A stretch of 64,000 bases of DNA, taken from CAVTWS01 sp963732655. GTDB lineage: Bacteria; Actinomycetota; Acidimicrobiia; Acidimicrobiales; SHLQ01. Of this stretch, positions 25,812 to 35,746 are shown piece after piece. The DNA lies in assembly GCA_963732655.1 (NCBI GenBank), contig CAVTAI010000005.1, positions 1,116,001 to 1,180,000 of the forward strand, written 5' to 3'. Positions within the stretch are counted from its first letter, which is position 1, and the number at the start of each line of letters is the position of its first letter. Made by a program: the position numbers and the translations under genes. The notes under the pieces are model-generated. The model was not told where the DNA came from and ran no database searches. It worked only from the letters and a program-made list of their open reading frames with translations.

Positions 25812-27281
25812 GTCCGTCTCCGCCTTGTTGCGCCGATGTTTGCCGTCCCGTTGGGGGACGGAGTGCCGATGCCATCGTCTTCGGGGACGGTGAGGTGTCC
25901 CGACGGCACGGTGATCAGAATCATGATCGACACGAGAGGAACGATCATGAGGTGAAGGGTGAAATCGACCAACGCCTGGACGGTCACCACCGCCACCACG
26001 GCGCGTCGAGCCGCCCGTTGCCACGGAGTCGCCGAACTCAGGGTCCGGAACGTGTGTCGGGCCCAACCGGCCGCGATCGCCAGCGCAATGACGCCCGTGA
26101 GCCCGAGCGTCGCCAGAATTTCCAGGAGCTCGTTGTGGGCGAATCGGGCTCGGAACGCCTGACCGCCATCGTTCCACGTGAAGGCCGTGCGCCCCGGCCC
26201 GACCCCGACGATGGGCGATCGGCGAAACTCCGACCAGGCGGCGGCCCACTCGTGGGACCGATCCTCGCTGGCGAGCGTCCACCGAGACGGGCCGAGCAGT
26301 TCAGCTGCGTCATGGACAAGGTTCACGTGGGTGAACCCGACGGCCACGGCGGCCAGGCCGGCGCCGATGATCACGAGGGCGCCGAGGCGTCGATGCCGGG
26401 TGCCGGACCTTCCTTGAACCAGCGAGACGGCCAGGATCAGCGCCACTCCCAACGCGATCCCTCCGACTGCGGGCCATGGCCGAGCGTCGGGCCGGGATCC
26501 ATCCAAGCGGATGTTCGCCGGAAAGCTGACCGAGGAAAGCACGGCGGCGGTCGCCGCGGCTGTCACTGCCGTGATCAGGTCGGCCACGTACGTTCGCCGG
26601 TTCGTCCCGGACAACGAGAGCACCGTGGCCACGATCGCCACCAGCAAGGCGATGCATGCACCGCGCGACAGCGTGCTGGCCAGGCCGAGGAAGCCCATGC
26701 CCGCGAGAAGGCGACGGACGCCGGGCGGGACCGACGTGTCGGACAGGGCGGCAACCACGAGGAGAGCGGCGATAGCTCCGGTGGCGTTGGCGTAGGTGAG
26801 GGTCGACGAACCACGCCAGACGTCCTGGCCGATGATCGCCCACGGAGTGCGATGCCAGGCCACGCCAATCCACGACGTGAGACACACGAGCACGCACGCG
26901 GCCTCGACGCCGTGGGCCAGGACGCGGTCGGCCTGCTGGTGAGGCCGTTGCGGCAACGGCGAGGCCACCCCCGACGGTCGTTGAGGTGAGAGCCCAGGAT
27001 CCGGCGCCCGAGGGTGAGCCGGTGGCGAGGACAGTGAGGAACAGTGCCGCGAGCGGGGGTACGACAGCTGAGGCGACCAGGCGAACAGCCCACCGACGGG
27101 TGATCGCGTTCGGGGCCGCGGCGACAGAGATGACCGCGGCGGAAGCGATGAGTGCGCTGCAGACGAGCCGACTGTCGAGATCGAACGCCCCTCGGTTGAG
27201 GCTGGCGTACGCGACCGCACCGATCGCACACGACGTGGAAAGCGCCTCGCCGAAGGGCACACGGGTTCCGCCGCCGATCAT
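25808..27281 (-). pseudogene. O-antigen ligase/polymerase-like membrane protein with one frameshift
   Basis: Polytopic membrane protein of the O-antigen ligase (Wzy/WaaL-like) family. The N-terminal region (ATG 27281; AIGAVAYASLNRGAFDL, then two or three helices to GGGLAVAATAS) is in one frame. From about 26945-26965 the remainder continues in another frame (ADRVLAHGVEAACVLVC onward). Characteristic features follow: STLSRGACIALLVAI, a large external loop with SHEWAAAWSEFRRSPIVGVGPG and ARFAHNELLEILATLG, and C-terminal helices. The interval is 3 x 491 + 1 bases, so loss of a single base would give one 490-residue protein. It is coupled to the RTX gene downstream and divergent from the MFS-LivF gene. 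The glycan substrate is unknown. Confidence 0.72.
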
Positions 27282-27428
27282 GTCTCGGACATTGTGGCGC
27301 GAGCGTCCGCGGGGCTCAGGGACGGTCGACTTCTCGGTTCGCGGCTGAGCGTGGTCGGCCCGCGATCGGTTACTGTCGCCGCTCCCGGCCCGGCGCAGGT
27401 CGCCGGTCGAGTTCGACAAGGGGAGCTC

Positions 27429-29652
27429 ATGGATTCGAACGCTGAGGCCAACAGCTCGAGCGACGGGTTCGACGCGGCTGACCTGGCGGGCGCGGTGCTG
27501 GCCGAGGAGGCCAGTCGTCGTGCGGCGCAGAAGATCGACGACGCCGGGCTCGACCTGGCCCAGCTCCCCGGGGTCGGAAGCGAGGCCATGTCATTGCGGG
27601 AAGCCGTCGGCCAGGGTGGCACCGGTCTGCTCAGCATGTTGTTCCTGCTCACCGTCTTCGACGAGTTCCCCCGCGTCGCTGCGCTGGTGCTGGCGCCGGA
27701 CATCCAGGAGACGTTCGGCATCTCCGACACCGCGGTCGCCGGCATCGTCAGCCTCGTGGGTGTGGCGCTCATCCTGTCCACCCTGCCCGCGGCCTCGCTC
27801 GGTGACCGCCATCGTCGTACGTTGATCATCGCCATCGGAACCCTGGTCGTTGCGGTATCGGTCGTGCTCGCGGGCATTGCGCCCAATCCGTTCCTGCTCG
27901 CCGTATTCATGACCCTCGGCGGCATCGGGGTCGGTTTCCGATTGCCGAACGGTTCGTCGTTGCTGGCCGACGGCTACCCGATCGAAGCCCGAGCGCGGAT
28001 CTACGCCGTGGAGGGCGCAGGGCGCCCGCTCGGACAGCTCATCGGCCCCTTCGTGGCGGGTGCCGCAGCGTCGGTGGCCGGCGGCAACGAGGGCTGGCGG
28101 TGGTCACTCATCATCCTGGTCCTCCCCATGGTGCTGCTCGCCGGTTTCGCGTTCGTCACCAAGGAGCCCCGGCGCGGCCAGTACGAGCAGAAGGCTGTGC
28201 TCGGCCAGACGCTCGAGGAGGACACCGAAGCGCCGCCCATCTCGCTGTCAGCGGCCTTCGCCCGACTCAAGAAGGTGCGCAGCTTCTACTTCCTCGCCGT
28301 CGGCATCGCCGTGCTCGGGTTCGCCCTGGTCAGCGTGCCGCTCCAGACCTCCCAGCTGCTCGAGGACCACTACGAGTACGGCGCCTTCACCCGGGGCTGG
28401 ATGCTGGCCATCTCGTGGTCGCTCGCCATCCCCGCCATCATGATCGTGGGTCGCAAGGGCGAACAGTTGATGCGCAAGGACCCGTCGCTGCTGCTCAAGC
28501 TCTCCGGCGTCCTGCTCCTCGGGTACGGCGTGTTCGTGGTGATCGGCATGCAGTTCGAGCCAGTCGGCGCGCTCCTGGCGTTCTACACCGTGGGCAACGC
28601 GTTCCAGGCTGCCGCATTCGTCCTCACCGGCCCGGCGATCGCCACCGTCGTGCCGTACAAGATGCGCAGCCAGGCGTTCGCTCTGGTCGGCCTCTACATC
28701 TTCCTCGGGGGTGGGTTCTTCGGCGGGCTGCTGGCCGGCGGCATGAGCGATGCCTGGGGTGAGCGCACGGCCCTCACGGTGCTCGTCCCTCCCGCCGCGC
28801 TGATCGGTGGCGGCTTCATCGTCTACGGCTCGCGTTTCATGCGGCGTGACCTCTCGCTGGTGGTGGAGGAGCTGCGCGAGGAGCAGGCCGAGCAGATTCG
28901 TCTGGCGACGAATCCCGATGACATCCCCGTGCTCCAGGTCCGCAACCTCGACTACTCCTACGGGCCCGTTCAGGTGCTGTTCGGGGTGGACCTCGAGGTC
29001 CGCAAGGGCGAAACCCTCGCCCTGCTGGGCACGAACGGTGCCGGAAAGTCGACCGTCCTGCGCGCTGTCGGTGGTTTGGGCGTCGTCGACCGGGGTGTCG
29101 TGCGGTACAACGGCCGCGATGTCACGTACGCCCCCGCCGAGTACCGGTTCGCCAAGGGGATCGTCATGGTGCGGGGCGGACAGGGCATCTTCCCCGGTCT
29201 CTCGGTCAAGGAGAACCTGGAGCTGTCGCTGACGACCTTGAAGCTCGACGATGTCGCGGTCGCCGAACGAATGGAGCGGGTCTTCGACCTGTTCCCGATC
29301 TTGCGGGAGCGGGTGCGGCAACGGGCCGGTGACCTGTCCGGCGGCCAGCGCCAGATGTTGGCGTTGGCCAAGGCGCTGGTGCACGACCCCGAGCTGCTCA
29401 TCATCGACGAGCTGTCGCTCGGCCTGGCGCCGGTCGTCGTGCAAGAGCTCATCGAGGTCGTCGAACGACTCCGGGCCAAGGGTCAGACCATGATCATCGT
29501 CGAGCAGTCGATGAACATCGCGCTCGAGCCTGTCCGACCGGGCGGTCTACCTAGAGAAGGGACGGGTGCAGTTCGAGGGCAACGCTCGCGAGCTCGCCGA
29601 GCGCGACGACCTGGTCAAGGCCGTCTTCCTCGGGATGGGAGCCCACGCATGA
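27429..29652 (+). CDS. MFS transporter fused to LivF-type ABC ATPase (3' end frameshifted)
   Basis: Unusual fusion. Residues 60-470 are a major facilitator superfamily domain (about 12 helices; SLGDRHRRTLIIA as the loop 2-3 signature; GGIGVGFRLPNGSSLLADGY). Residues 490-740 are a LivF-like ATPase: Walker A LLGTNGAGKST, signature LSGGQRQM, Walker B LLIIDELSLGLAP. ATG 27429 has GGGGAG upstream. Near base 29526 an extra G in GCGCTC-G-AGCC shifts the frame. Without it the end reads SLSDRAVYLEKGRVQFEGN to FLGMGAHA and stops at 29650-29652, overlapping the next ATG (ATGA), total 740 residues. As deposited, translation would run on into the next gene. It likely energises the LivHMG permease encoded downstream; the job of the MFS part is unknown. 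Confidence 0.85.
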
Positions 29653-32543
29653 TCGGCGACCCGTCCATCCTCGCCTTCTGGAGCTTCCCGGCTCAGACGA
29701 TCTTCAACGGCATGGTTCTCGGCCTGGGGTACGCGGTGATCGCCGCCGGGTTGGTGTTGATCTACCGATCGTCGGGGATCATCAACGTGGCTCAGGCCGC
29801 GATCGGCGCGTTCGGCGTCAACTGCTTCGTGGTCCTGTTCCGCAACTACGACGTGCCCTACCCGATCGCCATGGCGTTGGGTGTCGGGGCCGGGGTGCTC
29901 GCCGGCGTGATCGTCGAGATCGTGGTCGTGCGGCGCCTCTTCGACGCCTCCCGCGTCGTGCTGTTGATCGCCACGGTCGGCGTGTCTCAGCTCATCGCCT
30001 ACCTGAACATCGAAGCGTTGCCCGACGCCGAGTTCGGCCCGATACCAGTGGCGTTCGACGCCGACTGGGCCACGTTCAAGATCACCCACTCGTTCGGGCT
30101 GGAGATTCGCCAGACCTCGGTCATGATCCTCATCCTTCCCGTCATCGGTCTGCTGGCGTGGTTCCTCACCCGGACCCGATTCGGCCTCCACATCCGTGCC
30201 GTGGCCGACAGCGCCGAGAACGCTCGTCTCGTGGGCGTCAGCCCCCGACAGGTGTCCACCATCGTGTGGGGCCTGGCGGCCGGGTTCGCCGCCTACACGC
30301 AGATCGTCATCGCTCCCATCACCGCCCGCACGGCGCAGGAGTTGGGTTCGGTGTCGTCGGTCGGCCTGCTCCTACGGGCGCTGGTGATCGGGCTGGCGGC
30401 GCGCATGAAGTCGATTCCGATCGTCGTGTTGGGGGGCGTCCTGCTCGGGGGCGCCGAGACGTTGGTCGCGCTCAACCTGAACCTCAGCTTCGGCATCTTC
30501 GATCTGTTCCTGCTCATCGCCGTGCTCGTACTGGTGCTGCTGCGAGCCCGCGAGGGTGGCAAGGGCGATGTCCCGCTGACCATCGCCGTAACGCGCCCGT
30601 CGATCCCCGAGCACCTGCGCTCGATCTGGTGGATCCGTCACATGTCGGCTCTCGGCATGGCGTTCTTGTTCCTGGTCCTGCTCGCGGTACCGGTGTTCAT
30701 CGACACCCCATCGGACATCTTCACCTGGACCAACCTGGTGCTGATGGCCGCCGTGGCGCTTTCGCTGTCGATGCTCACCGGGTGGGCCGGCCAGCTCTCG
30801 CTCGGTCAGTTCGCGTTCGTCGGGGTGGGTGGCCTGGCCACCATGGCCGTGCATCAAGGCAGCCGTATCGGTGTCGGCTTGCCGTTCGTCGGCGAGCTGT
30901 TCGAGTTCGACCTCAGCCTTCCCTGGGGCGTGGCGTGGTTGGTGGGCACGGCGGTGGGGGTGCTGTTCGCGGTGTTGATCGGGCTGCCGGCGCTCCGCGT
31001 GCGGGGGCTGTTCCTCGCCGTCGCCACGCTCTCGTTCGCCGCCATGTGCGGGAACTGGATGTTCGTGACCAAGGGCTGGAACGGTGGTGCCAACGCCATC
31101 AGCGCCACCCTGGCCGACGACCGCCCGGAGTTCGCCGGCATCGATTCCTCGGCACCGCGCACCTACTACCTGTTGTGCCTGGCGTTCCTGGGCGCGGCCG
31201 TGCTCGTGGTGAGCCGACTTCGCGGCACGGGCCCGGGGCGCAACCTCATCGCCGTGCGGGACAACGAACGTATGACCTCCGCCGCGAACGTCTCGCCGAC
31301 CCGCGCCAAACTGTCGTCGTTCGCCGTTTCGGGTGGCCTGGCCGCGATGACCGGCGGGTTGTTCGTGTACCTGCAGTCCGGATTCGACGCCGGGGGTAAC
31401 GGCAGCCCCTTCAACGCGGATGCGTCGTTCCGCGTCGTGGCGGTGGCCATCATCGGCGGCATCGGCTCGGTCGGTGGTGCGCTGCTCGGAGCCATGTGGG
31501 TGTTCGGTCTCCCGGCCCTGTTCGGCTTCACCGATCAGGTGCAACTGCTCACCAACACCCTCGGGTTGCTCGTGCTGCTGCTGTACTTCCCGGGCGGGTT
31601 CATCGGCATGGTGTACAGCGTTCGAGATCTGTTCCTGCGCTGGTACAGCGATCGCAAGGGACTCGACACCGCGGCCCGTGCCGCCACGCCCCGGGTGGCG
31701 GCCGTGCCGACGCGTCATCCGGATCGCCGTCTGCCCGCGGCACCCGAGCCGTGGCTCTCCACCCGGGATGTGTCGGTCTCGTTCGGCGGCGTGCGGGCCG
31801 TCGACGACGTCGACATCGAGGTCCGCCAGGGCGAGATCGTGGGTCTCATCGGGACCAATGGCGCCGGCAAGTCGACGCTCATGGATGCCATCTCCGGGTT
31901 CGTGCCGAGCACGGGCACGGTGTCGGTGCTCGGGGTCGACGTCTCACACCTGCCGGCGTACCGGCGCCATGCCCTCGGCCTGGGTCGCGGCTTCCAGGAC
32001 GCCAACCTGTTCCCCGGCCTGACGGTCGGCGAGACCGTCATGGTGGCGCTCGAAGCGCGTGAGCGGTCGCTGTTCGTCCCGTCGATGTTCGCCCTCCCAC
32101 CGTCACCTCGCAGCGAGGCCCGCAAGGTGTCCGAGGCCAACGACATCATCGCTTTTCTCGGCCTGTGGCCGTTCCGGGACAACATCGTCATCGACCTGTC
32201 GACCGGGACTCGGCGCATCGTCGAGCTGGCCTGCCTGCTGGCGACGGAGGCCAAGATCCTCCTGCTCGACGAGCCGACCGGTGGCGTGGCCCAGAAGGAG
32301 ACGGAAGCGTTCGCCCCGTTGATCAAGCGGGTGCAGCGTGAGCTCGACGCGGCGATCGTCGTGATCGAGCACGACATGCCGCTCATCATGACGATCAGCG
32401 ACCGGGTCTACTGCCTCGAAGCTGGCGCGGTGATCGCGTCCGGCGAACCCGACGAGGTCCGTAACAACCCGGCGGTGATCGCCAGCTACCTGGGCACGGA
32501 CGAGCGGGCCATCGTCCGCTCCAATCAACCCGTCACCAGCTGA
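29649..32543 (+). CDS. LivH-LivM-LivG triple fusion, branched-chain amino acid-type ABC transporter
   Basis: A 964-residue polypeptide. Residues 1-300 are the LivH-like permease (YAVIAAGLVLIYRSSGIINVAQ). Residues about 320-660 are the LivM-like permease (LSLSMLTGWAGQLSLGQFAF, GLPALRVRGLFLAVATLSFA). Residues 700-955 are a LivG-like ATPase with Walker A GLIGTNGAGKST, a degenerate signature LSTGTRRIVELA and Walker B ILLLDEPTGG. With the LivF domain of the upstream gene this completes the four core domains in two chains. No periplasmic-type binding protein (LivK) gene is in the window. The ATG overlaps the corrected stop of the preceding gene. The family imports amino acids, amides, urea or aromatic acids; the substrate here is open. 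Confidence 0.88.
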   Translation: MIGDPSILAFWSFPAQTIFNGMVLGLGYAVIAAGLVLIYRSSGIINVAQAAIGAFGVNCFVVLFRNYDVPYPIAMALGVGAGVLAGVIVEIVVVRRLFDASRVVLLIATVGVSQLIAYLNIEALPDAEFGPIPVAFDADWATFKITHSFGLEIRQTSVMILILPVIGLLAWFLTRTRFGLHIRAVADSAENARLVGVSPRQVSTIVWGLAAGFAAYTQIVIAPITARTAQELGSVSSVGLLLRALVIGLAARMKSIPIVVLGGVLLGGAETLVALNLNLSFGIFDLFLLIAVLVLVLLRAREGGKGDVPLTIAVTRPSIPEHLRSIWWIRHMSALGMAFLFLVLLAVPVFIDTPSDIFTWTNLVLMAAVALSLSMLTGWAGQLSLGQFAFVGVGGLATMAVHQGSRIGVGLPFVGELFEFDLSLPWGVAWLVGTAVGVLFAVLIGLPALRVRGLFLAVATLSFAAMCGNWMFVTKGWNGGANAISATLADDRPEFAGIDSSAPRTYYLLCLAFLGAAVLVVSRLRGTGPGRNLIAVRDNERMTSAANVSPTRAKLSSFAVSGGLAAMTGGLFVYLQSGFDAGGNGSPFNADASFRVVAVAIIGGIGSVGGALLGAMWVFGLPALFGFTDQVQLLTNTLGLLVLLLYFPGGFIGMVYSVRDLFLRWYSDRKGLDTAARAATPRVAAVPTRHPDRRLPAAPEPWLSTRDVSVSFGGVRAVDDVDIEVRQGEIVGLIGTNGAGKSTLMDAISGFVPSTGTVSVLGVDVSHLPAYRRHALGLGRGFQDANLFPGLTVGETVMVALEARERSLFVPSMFALPPSPRSEARKVSEANDIIAFLGLWPFRDNIVIDLSTGTRRIVELACLLATEAKILLLDEPTGGVAQKETEAFAPLIKRVQRELDAAIVVIEHDMPLIMTISDRVYCLEAGAVIASGEPDEVRNNPAVIASYLGTDERAIVRSNQPVTS

Positions 32544-32560
32544 CCGGCCTCGACAGCGAT

Positions 32561-32577
32561 CTCCCGCAGGTCGGGAG
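32561..32577 (+). terminator. Short hairpin between convergent genes
   Basis: CTCCCG (32561-32566) pairs with CGGGAG (32572-32577) across a 5-base loop. It lies 18 bases after the LivHMG stop and before the convergent VTC gene. There is no T-tract; it could serve as a weak terminator for either direction. Confidence 0.35.
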
Positions 32578-32622
32578 GGGCGAGGTCGGCGTGGACGCGC
32601 CGACAGGTCGCAGGGAGATCGA

Positions 32623-33459
32623 CTACCTCGACATGTAGGCAGCACGGGCACCGACCGGAGATTCCGGGCGCGTGGGCAGCCAGTTGAGGTGCCGGCGGAG
32701 CACCTGGTTCCACTTGTTGGCGGGGAGCGTCGGGTTCAGCGCGGCCAGCCCGGTGCAGTACTTGCTGATGATGGTCGGTCGGTGACCCAGCCGGCTCAGA
32801 ATCTGATCGAACTCGCACGGTCGCCCAGCGGTTTTGGTCTCTATCAACGCCAACGGGCCGAGAGCGAGGTCGGATTCGCTGCCTCGCCAGCGCACGGTGG
32901 TGTCGATGGTGACACGTGCCGGTTCGTCATTGTCGAGGAGAACGGTGGTCCGCTGGTAGGTGGTGGTCAGCGATAGTCGGAGCGTCTCGGCGACTGCGCT
33001 CGTCTGCTCGATCGTGTGGAGGAAGGCCCGACCGCTGGTGGTCAGGCCGTCCTCCTCGGCGGGATCGCAGCTCATGCGGTGCTTCACCGTGCATCCCCGA
33101 CGGTCTCGGGTCTTCACCTCGAGCATGCACAGGCGGGTGTCGAGGTAGTGCCGCGTCCGAACCTTGAATCGTGACGGCCGGCGGTGCGCGGCGTCGAAGT
33201 AGGAGTCCAGGCCGGGGGTGTCGAAATAGGTGGATCGGTAGGCGAACTGGTTGCGGTCACCGATTGTGAGGACTCGACATCCCGAGCCGAGCGCAGCCAC
33301 GAGGGCGGGGAGATCCGCGGCGGACACCAGATATTTGCGGTCCTTGCGGGTCTGGAGATCAGCGGTCCTGGACAGCTCGTCGAGCCCGACTGGCTCGAAA
33401 TCGAGCAATCGTTCAGCGAGACTCACTTCCACATTCAGTGACGTCACGATTTCACCCAC
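32623..33459 (-). CDS. VTC-domain (polyphosphate polymerase-like) protein
   Basis: A 278-residue protein with the VTC tunnel-fold domain found in polyphosphate polymerases. Seen: RKDRKYLVSAADL near residue 39, YRSTYFDTPGLDSYFDAAH, the basic strands RFKVRTRHYLDT and LEVKTRDRRGCTVKHR, and the acidic-basic ALIETKTAGRP strand near the C-terminus. These charged inward-facing residues match the nucleotide/metal tunnel of the family. Bacterial members usually sit, as here, next to DUF4956 and CotH genes, and their enzymatic activity is mostly untested. The start overlaps the end of the DUF4956 gene by 16 bases, so the two are cotranscribed. Confidence 0.83.
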   Translation of the reverse strand: MGEIVTSLNVEVSLAERLLDFEPVGLDELSRTADLQTRKDRKYLVSAADLPALVAALGSGCRVLTIGDRNQFAYRSTYFDTPGLDSYFDAAHRRPSRFKVRTRHYLDTRLCMLEVKTRDRRGCTVKHRMSCDPAEEDGLTTSGRAFLHTIEQTSAVAETLRLSLTTTYQRTTVLLDNDEPARVTIDTTVRWRGSESDLALGPLALIETKTAGRPCEFDQILSRLGHRPTIISKYCTGLAALNPTLPANKWNQVLRRHLNWLPTRPESPVGARAAYMSR

Positions 33460-34043
33460 ATGCCGAAGCGTCTGCTCGGTGCCGCGACGGCCACCCTTGA
33501 GTCATCAACTTCGAACCGGACGTCCACGTCAGTCGTGTCGTTGACGAGGTCGACCCGGCGAACGGTGATCCGATGAATCTTGGCGGCGAGGAGTTGCTCC
33601 AGATGCTCGGTCAGTGCCCGCTCGTCGGTGAAGGCACGGTCGAGGTTCATGCGCTGGGAACGATACCGACCGAGCAGACGGCCGTGATCGCCGATGAACA
33701 GCGCTCCCAGGAGAGCGGCCATCAGCGCGGGGGCGAGCCATTGTGGTGAGGTAGGAACTCCACCGAGTACGCCGAGCGCAAGCGCCACGAAATAATAGGC
33801 GACCTCCGGCTGGTCGAGTTCGGAGGATCGGAGACGGATGATCGACAGTACGCCGAAAAGGCCAAGCCCGAGTCCCGCAGTGACATCGCTGGATGTGAAC
33901 GCTTCGGCAACGGCGAGGACGCCGATGTTTACAGCGAGGAACGACACGACGAGATCGCGGCGTCCGTGGCGGGGTAGGTACAGCCCGAATGTCAGGATGG
34001 ACACGGCCACGAGGTCGAGCACAAAGGGTATGGTGTGGTTCAT
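33444..34043 (-). CDS. DUF4956 membrane protein
   Basis: A 199-residue protein with four or five hydrophobic segments in its first 110 residues (FVLDLVAVSILTFGLYL; LVVSFLAVNIGVLAVAEAF; VAYYFVALALGVLGGV; LAPALMAALLGALFI). The conserved GLGLGLFGVLSIIRLRSSELDQ block between helices is typical of DUF4956. A soluble C-terminal domain of about 80 residues follows. AGGA precedes the ATG at 34043. Association with VTC and CotH genes is conserved across many bacteria and suggests a membrane component of a polyphosphate or surface-phosphorylation system; this is an inference. Confidence 0.82.
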   Translation of the reverse strand: MNHTIPFVLDLVAVSILTFGLYLPRHGRRDLVVSFLAVNIGVLAVAEAFTSSDVTAGLGLGLFGVLSIIRLRSSELDQPEVAYYFVALALGVLGGVPTSPQWLAPALMAALLGALFIGDHGRLLGRYRSQRMNLDRAFTDERALTEHLEQLLAAKIHRITVRRVDLVNDTTDVDVRFEVDDSRVAVAAPSRRFGMWVKS

Positions 34044-34231
34044 CGGACTTTTCCTGGGGTGAATAGAGATGACGAAGGAGTACGGATGGTGACGAACGGT
34101 TTACCGCGAGTCATTGTGAGATGCCTGTGAGCAATCTTGGAATCCGCTGTGCTCGGCTCACAGAGAACTCCCAGACGTCTTGAAGCCAACGGCTAGATTG
34201 ACCCTGTTGTATGGGGGCTCTGGAGGTCCAG

Positions 34232-35725
34232 ATGCCAATTCGAACCACCCTCGCCCTCGCCACCACTGCGCTGCTGCTCACCAGCTGCGGAGGCGACAAC
34301 ACCACTCCTGGCAACGCTGACGTTGCGGAGAGCGCCGATACCGGGACGGTCGTCACCGATGGGGTCGCGCTCTTCGACACATCGACGATCCATGAAATCG
34401 AGCTCACCTACGACCAGGCCGACTACGACGCGATGATCGAAACGCTGGCCGAGACCGGCGACAAGGGCTGGATCGAGGTCACGGTCACCGTGGATGGTGT
34501 CACCTTTGAACAGGCCGGCGCCCGCCTGAAGGGCAACTCGTCACTGGCCGGGCTGTCCGGGGGATTCGGTGGGGGCCCGGGTGGGCCGGCACCTGCCGGC
34601 GACATCGGAACGGGTCCCGCCGACGATCGAGGAGGGGAAGGGCTCGGTGGCGCAGGCGGCTTCGGCGGCCCCGGCGGCTCGGTCTCGGCGGAGGAACCCG
34701 GAGGGTTACCGTGGCTGATTCGCCTCGATCATTTCGTCGAGGGCCAGCAGTACCAAAGCTACGTTGACATTGTGATCCGTTCGAACGGAAGCGAGACCTC
34801 GCTCAACGAGGCCGTCGCGTTGGACCTGCTTCAGGAGGCTGGGCTCGCCTCCCAGGAAGCGGCCCACGTGCGGTTTGCAGTCAACGGCGAGGACTCGGTC
34901 CTGCGGTTGATGATCGAGCACCCTTCGGACGACGCCTGGCAGGACGACGCGTTCTCCGCCTCCGGAGCGCTCTACAAGGTCGAGAGCACCGGCGACTGGT
35001 CCTACCGTGGAGATGACCCCGACGCGTACGACGACGTGTTCGACCAGGAAGGTGGCAGCACCGTCACCGACCTCACTCCGCTGATCGAGTTCCTCGAGTT
35101 CATCAACGAAGCCGACGACGCGGCGTTTGCCGCCGGGTTGGCGGAGCGGCTCGATGTCGATTCCTTCGCCACCTACCTGGCCATGATGGATCTGGTGCAG
35201 AACTTCGATGACATCGACGGTCCAGGGAACAACGCTTACATCTGGTGGGACGCTGAGTCCGAGCTGTTCACCGTGGTTCCCTGGGACATGAATCTCGCCT
35301 TCGGTGGTCTCGGGGGCGGCTTCGGGGGAGGCGTCGGCTTCCCGGGCGGTGGACTTGGGGCCAATGGCGAGCTACCGGAGGGCTTCGAACCACCGGAGGA
35401 CTTCGAACCACCGGAGGGCTTCCAACCGCCGGAGGGCTTCGAACCGCCGGAGGGCTTCGAACCACCCGGTGGGCTTGACTCGGGGCCGGGCGGGTTCGGC
35501 CGGTCGAATCCGCTGGTGGAAAGGTTCCATGCAACGGTTGAGTTCGAAGCCCTCTATCAGGAGAAGCTGGCCGAGCTGACCGCAGAGCTGTTCACCGACG
35601 GCGCTGCGGATGAGATCCTCGCGGCGCGAGCGACGGTGCTGACCGAGCAAGCGACGGACCTCGTCGATGCCGCAACCATCGAAGAGGAAGCCGACGCCCT
35701 CTCCCAGTCGATGGGCGGCGAGTGA
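34232..35725 (+). CDS. CotH kinase-family lipoprotein
   Basis: A 497-residue exported lipoprotein (lipobox ALLLTSC, Cys19) of the CotH family, an atypical protein kinase-like fold. Family features: IHEIELTYDQADYDAMIE, a V.FEQAGARLKGNSSL strand, the segment QSYVDIVIRSNGSETSLNEAVALDLL, and the metal-site motif VPWDMNLAFGG. A Gly-rich insertion at about residues 109-155 and five 6-residue PEGFEP-type repeats at about 382-411 interrupt the domain. ATG 34232 has GGAGG five bases upstream; a -10-like TAGATT lies at 34194-34199. It is divergent from DUF4956-VTC and followed by a two-component system. Kinase activity is not certain because the protein is outside the membrane. Confidence 0.82.
   Translation: MPIRTTLALATTALLLTSCGGDNTTPGNADVAESADTGTVVTDGVALFDTSTIHEIELTYDQADYDAMIETLAETGDKGWIEVTVTVDGVTFEQAGARLKGNSSLAGLSGGFGGGPGGPAPAGDIGTGPADDRGGEGLGGAGGFGGPGGSVSAEEPGGLPWLIRLDHFVEGQQYQSYVDIVIRSNGSETSLNEAVALDLLQEAGLASQEAAHVRFAVNGEDSVLRLMIEHPSDDAWQDDAFSASGALYKVESTGDWSYRGDDPDAYDDVFDQEGGSTVTDLTPLIEFLEFINEADDAAFAAGLAERLDVDSFATYLAMMDLVQNFDDIDGPGNNAYIWWDAESELFTVVPWDMNLAFGGLGGGFGGGVGFPGGGLGANGELPEGFEPPEDFEPPEGFQPPEGFEPPEGFEPPGGLDSGPGGFGRSNPLVERFHATVEFEALYQEKLAELTAELFTDGAADEILAARATVLTEQATDLVDAATIEEEADALSQSMGGE
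35375..35464 (+). repeat. 18-bp in-frame tandem array inside the CotH gene
   Basis: Five consecutive 18-bp units, consensus CCGGAGGGCTTCGAACCR, encode the hexapeptide Pro-Glu-Gly-Phe-Glu-Pro with single changes (Asp for Gly in unit 2, Gln for Glu in unit 3). The period is a multiple of three, so copy-number change would keep the frame. Confidence 0.9.
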
Positions 35726-35746
35726 CCGGCGACCCTCGGGCCTCGC

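Noticed and set aside
27429..32543. One giant MFS-LivF-LivH-LivM-LivG protein
   Set aside because: The extra G at 29526 causes read-through; the correct LivF end and stop (29650-29652) are visible in the neighbouring frame and overlap the ATG of the next gene.
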